Origin: Propionibacteriaceae bacterium
Lineage (GTDB): Bacteria > Actinomycetota > Actinomycetes > Propionibacteriales > Propionibacteriaceae
NCBI GenBank assembly: GCA_003158895.1
Contig: PMLO01000024.1
Span: 1 to 42,147, forward strand
Reading direction: 5' to 3'
DNA: 42,147 nt
Notes under the pieces: generated by a model
Told to the model about the DNA's origin: nothing
The model's database searches: none
Seen by the model: only the letters and a program-made list of their open reading frames with translations
Shown: in pieces, positions 39,552 to 42,147 of the stretch
Numbering within the stretch: position 1 is the stretch's first letter
Layout: every line of letters begins with the position of its first letter
Made by a program: the position numbers and the translations under genes

Positions 39552-39641
39552 AGCGCCCTGATGCCCATCCCTGTCGCGGTCGTGTTCTTCATCTTCCAGC
39601 GGCGCATCATGAACGCCGCCCGTGGAGCGGTGAAGGAGTAG
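39552..39641 (+). pseudogene. C-terminal remnant of a carbohydrate ABC transporter permease
   Basis: SALMPIPVAVVFFIFQRRIMNAARGAVKE-stop matches the usual MalG/UgpE-family tail (FFxFQRxxxxGxxxGAVKG); no upstream permease sequence. Confidence 0.55.
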
Positions 39642-39654
39642 CCATACTGAGCGG

Positions 39655-40224
39655 GTGCCCCGAACGCTCGACGACCTGTCGTGGCCGGTCCTCACCGAAC
39701 GCCTGCTGATCCGCCGGGTCACACCTGAAGACGCCGCCGCGATCTGGCGGTACCGGCAGCTGGCCGACGTGTACGACTGGATCACCACTGCACCAGCCGA
39801 CCAGGCGGCCTTCGACGCGTACTTCGCCGACCCACACCGGCAAGCCGTGACGCTGGCCGTCGAGCAGAACGGGCTCGTCATCGGCGACCTCTACCTCAAC
39901 GTCGAGGACGCGTGGGCGCAGACGGAGGCCAAGGACGCCGCACGCGGAGTGCAGGCCGAGATCGGGTGGGCTTTCGACCCCGCGTACGGCGGTCAGGGCC
40001 TCGCGACCGAGGCTGTGGAAGCCATGCTCAGCATCTGCTTCGAGGGGCTCCGCCTGAGACGTGTTCTCGCCGAGTGCTTCGCCGACAACGCGCCGTCCTG
40101 GCGACTCATGGAGCGCGTCGGGATGCGGCGGGAGCTGCACGCCGTGGCCGAGGCGCTGCACCGGTCAGGCCGCTGGCTGGACGGGTACGGCTATGCGCTG
40201 CTCGCCGAGGAGTGGAAGGCCTGA
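39655..40224 (+). CDS. GNAT acetyltransferase (RimJ/RimL type)
   Basis: LTERLLIRRVTPEDAAAIWRYR..., IGWAFDPAYGGQGLATEAVEAML, NAPSWRLMERVGM. Confidence 0.93.
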   Translation: MPRTLDDLSWPVLTERLLIRRVTPEDAAAIWRYRQLADVYDWITTAPADQAAFDAYFADPHRQAVTLAVEQNGLVIGDLYLNVEDAWAQTEAKDAARGVQAEIGWAFDPAYGGQGLATEAVEAMLSICFEGLRLRRVLAECFADNAPSWRLMERVGMRRELHAVAEALHRSGRWLDGYGYALLAEEWKA

Positions 40225-40227
40225 CCG

Positions 40228-41328
40228 CTACGCCCCTGCGGCGGAGACCTCGGCGTGGACGCCGAGCATGCGCTGCGCCGAGGTGTCCCACGAGTACAGC
40301 TCGGCGCGTCGGCGGGCCGCCTGACGCAGTGCGTACGGATCCGCCACCAGCCGTACGTGGAGCCGCTCCACGGCGTCGGCGAGCGCCGACGCCCGAGGGG
40401 CTCCCCAGTCCGCACAGCTGGAGTCGACGAGCTCCCGGGCGCCGCCCTGGTCGGCCGTCACAACGGGTGTTCCGCACGCCAGGGCCTCCAGCACCGCCAG
40501 CCCGAATGTCTCGGTAGGTGCCACCGACAACGAGATATCAGCCGCTCCGTACAGGCGGGCCAGCTCGTCACGTCCGTCGACGTAGCCGAGGAAGCGCACC
40601 GGCGCGTCCTCGGCCTGCTCGCGAAGCCACGCCAGGTGCGGGCCCGTGCCTGCGACGGTGAGCTCCACCGGCGCGCCGCGGCGCCGGAGCTCAGCGGTGG
40701 CGGCGATCGCCAGCTGTGGGTACTTCTCGCGCGACATGCGTCCTGCGTGGATCAGCCGGATCACGGGCCCCGGGTCCGATCGCTCGGCAGGCGGCTGGAA
40801 CGTCTCGAGGTCGACGCCGAGCGGAACCGTGACCAGCCGCGCGCTCGTGCCGGCCCACTCCCCCGCGGAGTAGCTCGTCGTGACGACCACACGGTCGAAG
40901 TCCTTGGCGAGAGCACGGTTCCGTACGTGCACGAGTGGACGTACACCGAACCGCAGGAAGTCCGACGCCATGTCGTCGAGCCGCTCGTGGCTGAACAGGA
41001 TGCTGCCCACCCCCCGGCGACGCGCCCAGGGGCCGACGCCGGCGAGCGTCCACTTGTCCGAGACCTCGACGGAGGTCGGCGCGAACTGTTCGAGAGCCGT
41101 GAGGACGCCGCGCATGGCGAGGATGATCCGGTAGCCGCCGGTGACCCGTACGCCACGCACCTGGGCGACGATGCCCGCCGGGCTCTCCGTCACCCTGTCC
41201 TCGGGACCGGGGATGATCAGCAGCCGCTCGTGACCTGCTGCCACGTACCGCTGGCCGAGCTGGTCGATCGCGCGACGCATGCCACCGGACGTCGGCCCGA
41301 CGAAGTTCGCGAGCTGCGCGATCCGCAC
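40228..41328 (-). CDS. GT4 glycosyltransferase
   Basis: MRIAQLANFVGPTSGGMRRAIDQLGQRY..., HAGRMSREKYP, VAPTETFGLAVLEALACGTPVVTADQGG; GGGAGGAG SD. Confidence 0.92.
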   Translation of the reverse strand: MRIAQLANFVGPTSGGMRRAIDQLGQRYVAAGHERLLIIPGPEDRVTESPAGIVAQVRGVRVTGGYRIILAMRGVLTALEQFAPTSVEVSDKWTLAGVGPWARRRGVGSILFSHERLDDMASDFLRFGVRPLVHVRNRALAKDFDRVVVTTSYSAGEWAGTSARLVTVPLGVDLETFQPPAERSDPGPVIRLIHAGRMSREKYPQLAIAATAELRRRGAPVELTVAGTGPHLAWLREQAEDAPVRFLGYVDGRDELARLYGAADISLSVAPTETFGLAVLEALACGTPVVTADQGGARELVDSSCADWGAPRASALADAVERLHVRLVADPYALRQAARRRAELYSWDTSAQRMLGVHAEVSAAGA

Positions 41329-41374
41329 TGTCGGTCTCCTCCCTCCGGTCCCTGCCGCCGCGACTCTATCGACG

Positions 41375-41409
41375 CACGAGGCGCCCCCGGATCCCGGGAG
41401 CGCCTCGTG
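41375..41409. terminator. Terminator hairpin downstream of rplQ
   Basis: CACGAGGCGC-CCCCGGATCCCGGGA-GCGCCTCGTG. Confidence 0.85.
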
Positions 41410-41426
41410 GGTGAATCAGATCAGAC

Positions 41427-42137
41427 CTACTCGGACTTCTCGTCGTCGTCCTTCTCCGCCACAGCGGGGACGAAGCCGGCGGCCTCGGCAGCCTCGGTCG
41501 TGTTGAACCAGACCTCGGCGATCGTCCGTCCGTACCACGGCGACTCGAGGGTGTGGTACTTCATCGAATCGGCGTTGCCCTTGATGTCGTACCCCTCCGG
41601 CGGGTTCTCCCCGACGTAGGAGCCCTCGCCGTACGTGCTCTCGGCCGCCTCGACCTCGACGTCCTCGGCGACCGGCTCGGTCTCCTCGACCTCCACGGCC
41701 TTGGCCTTCGGAGCGGCCTTGGCAGCCTTCGCGGGCTCGGCCTTGGCGGCCCGACCCCGGTTCTTGCGACCCTCCTCGACCGACTCGGTCACGATCTCGA
41801 TGACGGCCATGGGGGCGTTGTCGCCCTTGCGGTTGCCGACCTTCGTGATCCGGGTGTAGCCGCCCTCACGATCCGCGAGCGCCGGGGCGATCTCGGTGAA
41901 GAGGACGTGGACGACATCGCGGTTGGTGATCGTGGCCATCACGAGCCGACGCGCGTGGAGGTCACCGCGCTTCGCCTTCGAGATGAGCTTCTCGGCGAGC
42001 GGACGTACGCGCTTGGCCTTGGTCTCCGTCGTCGTGATGCGACGGTGCTCGAACAGCTGGCTCGCCAGGTTGGCGAGAAGCATCCGCTCGTGCGTCGGGC
42101 TACCGCCCAGACGAGGACCCTTTGTGGGTGTAGGCAT
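41427..42137 (-). CDS. rplQ: 50S ribosomal protein L17 with long acidic linker and additional C-terminal domain
   Basis: [52 protein letters not shown]...; tail [41 protein letters not shown]. Confidence 0.96.
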   Translation of the reverse strand: MPTPTKGPRLGGSPTHERMLLANLASQLFEHRRITTTETKAKRVRPLAEKLISKAKRGDLHARRLVMATITNRDVVHVLFTEIAPALADREGGYTRITKVGNRKGDNAPMAVIEIVTESVEEGRKNRGRAAKAEPAKAAKAAPKAKAVEVEETEPVAEDVEVEAAESTYGEGSYVGENPPEGYDIKGNADSMKYHTLESPWYGRTIAEVWFNTTEAAEAAGFVPAVAEKDDDEKSE

Positions 42138-42147
42138 TCTTGTTCTC

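Noticed and set aside
1-42147. CRISPR arrays, tRNA/rRNA genes, transposases, prophage genes
   Set aside because: None recognised; the tandem repeats seen are coding or lack spacer structure.

Overview
This is a high-GC, probably actinobacterial (Nocardioidaceae-like, inferred) chromosomal segment. It looks like an expanded, interrupted version of a housekeeping neighbourhood: rplQ, trmB-truA, rplM-rpsI-glmM, coaA, glmS-acpS-nnr, tsaE-tsaB-rimI-tsaD. Inserted between these are a DEAD-box helicase with a long repetitive N-terminus, a single-chain PurL, GT4 and GT87 glycosyltransferases, an ABC-2 exporter, sodA, an EF-G-like GTPase and several small membrane or stress genes. At the left edge a large secreted GEVED/DUF11 surface protein runs off the window. 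Its true frame is missing from the supplied ORF track. The best second-look items are: (1) a frameshifted AbiEi-like/DUF559 gene lying between related GAACGTACC inverted repeats, which directly follow the stop codons of both neighbouring genes; (2) four exactly phased 21-bp repeats upstream of the DEAD-box helicase; (3) a bL17 protein with an acidic linker and an extra C-terminal domain; (4) a recurring leaderless promoter signature (TANNNT-N6/7-start) at about eight genes; (5) an APH(6)-family kinase translationally coupled to the glmM operon; (6) a decayed sugar-ABC permease tail. No CRISPR array, rRNA, tRNA or complete transposon was recognised. All family calls come from reading motifs by eye; no database search was run.
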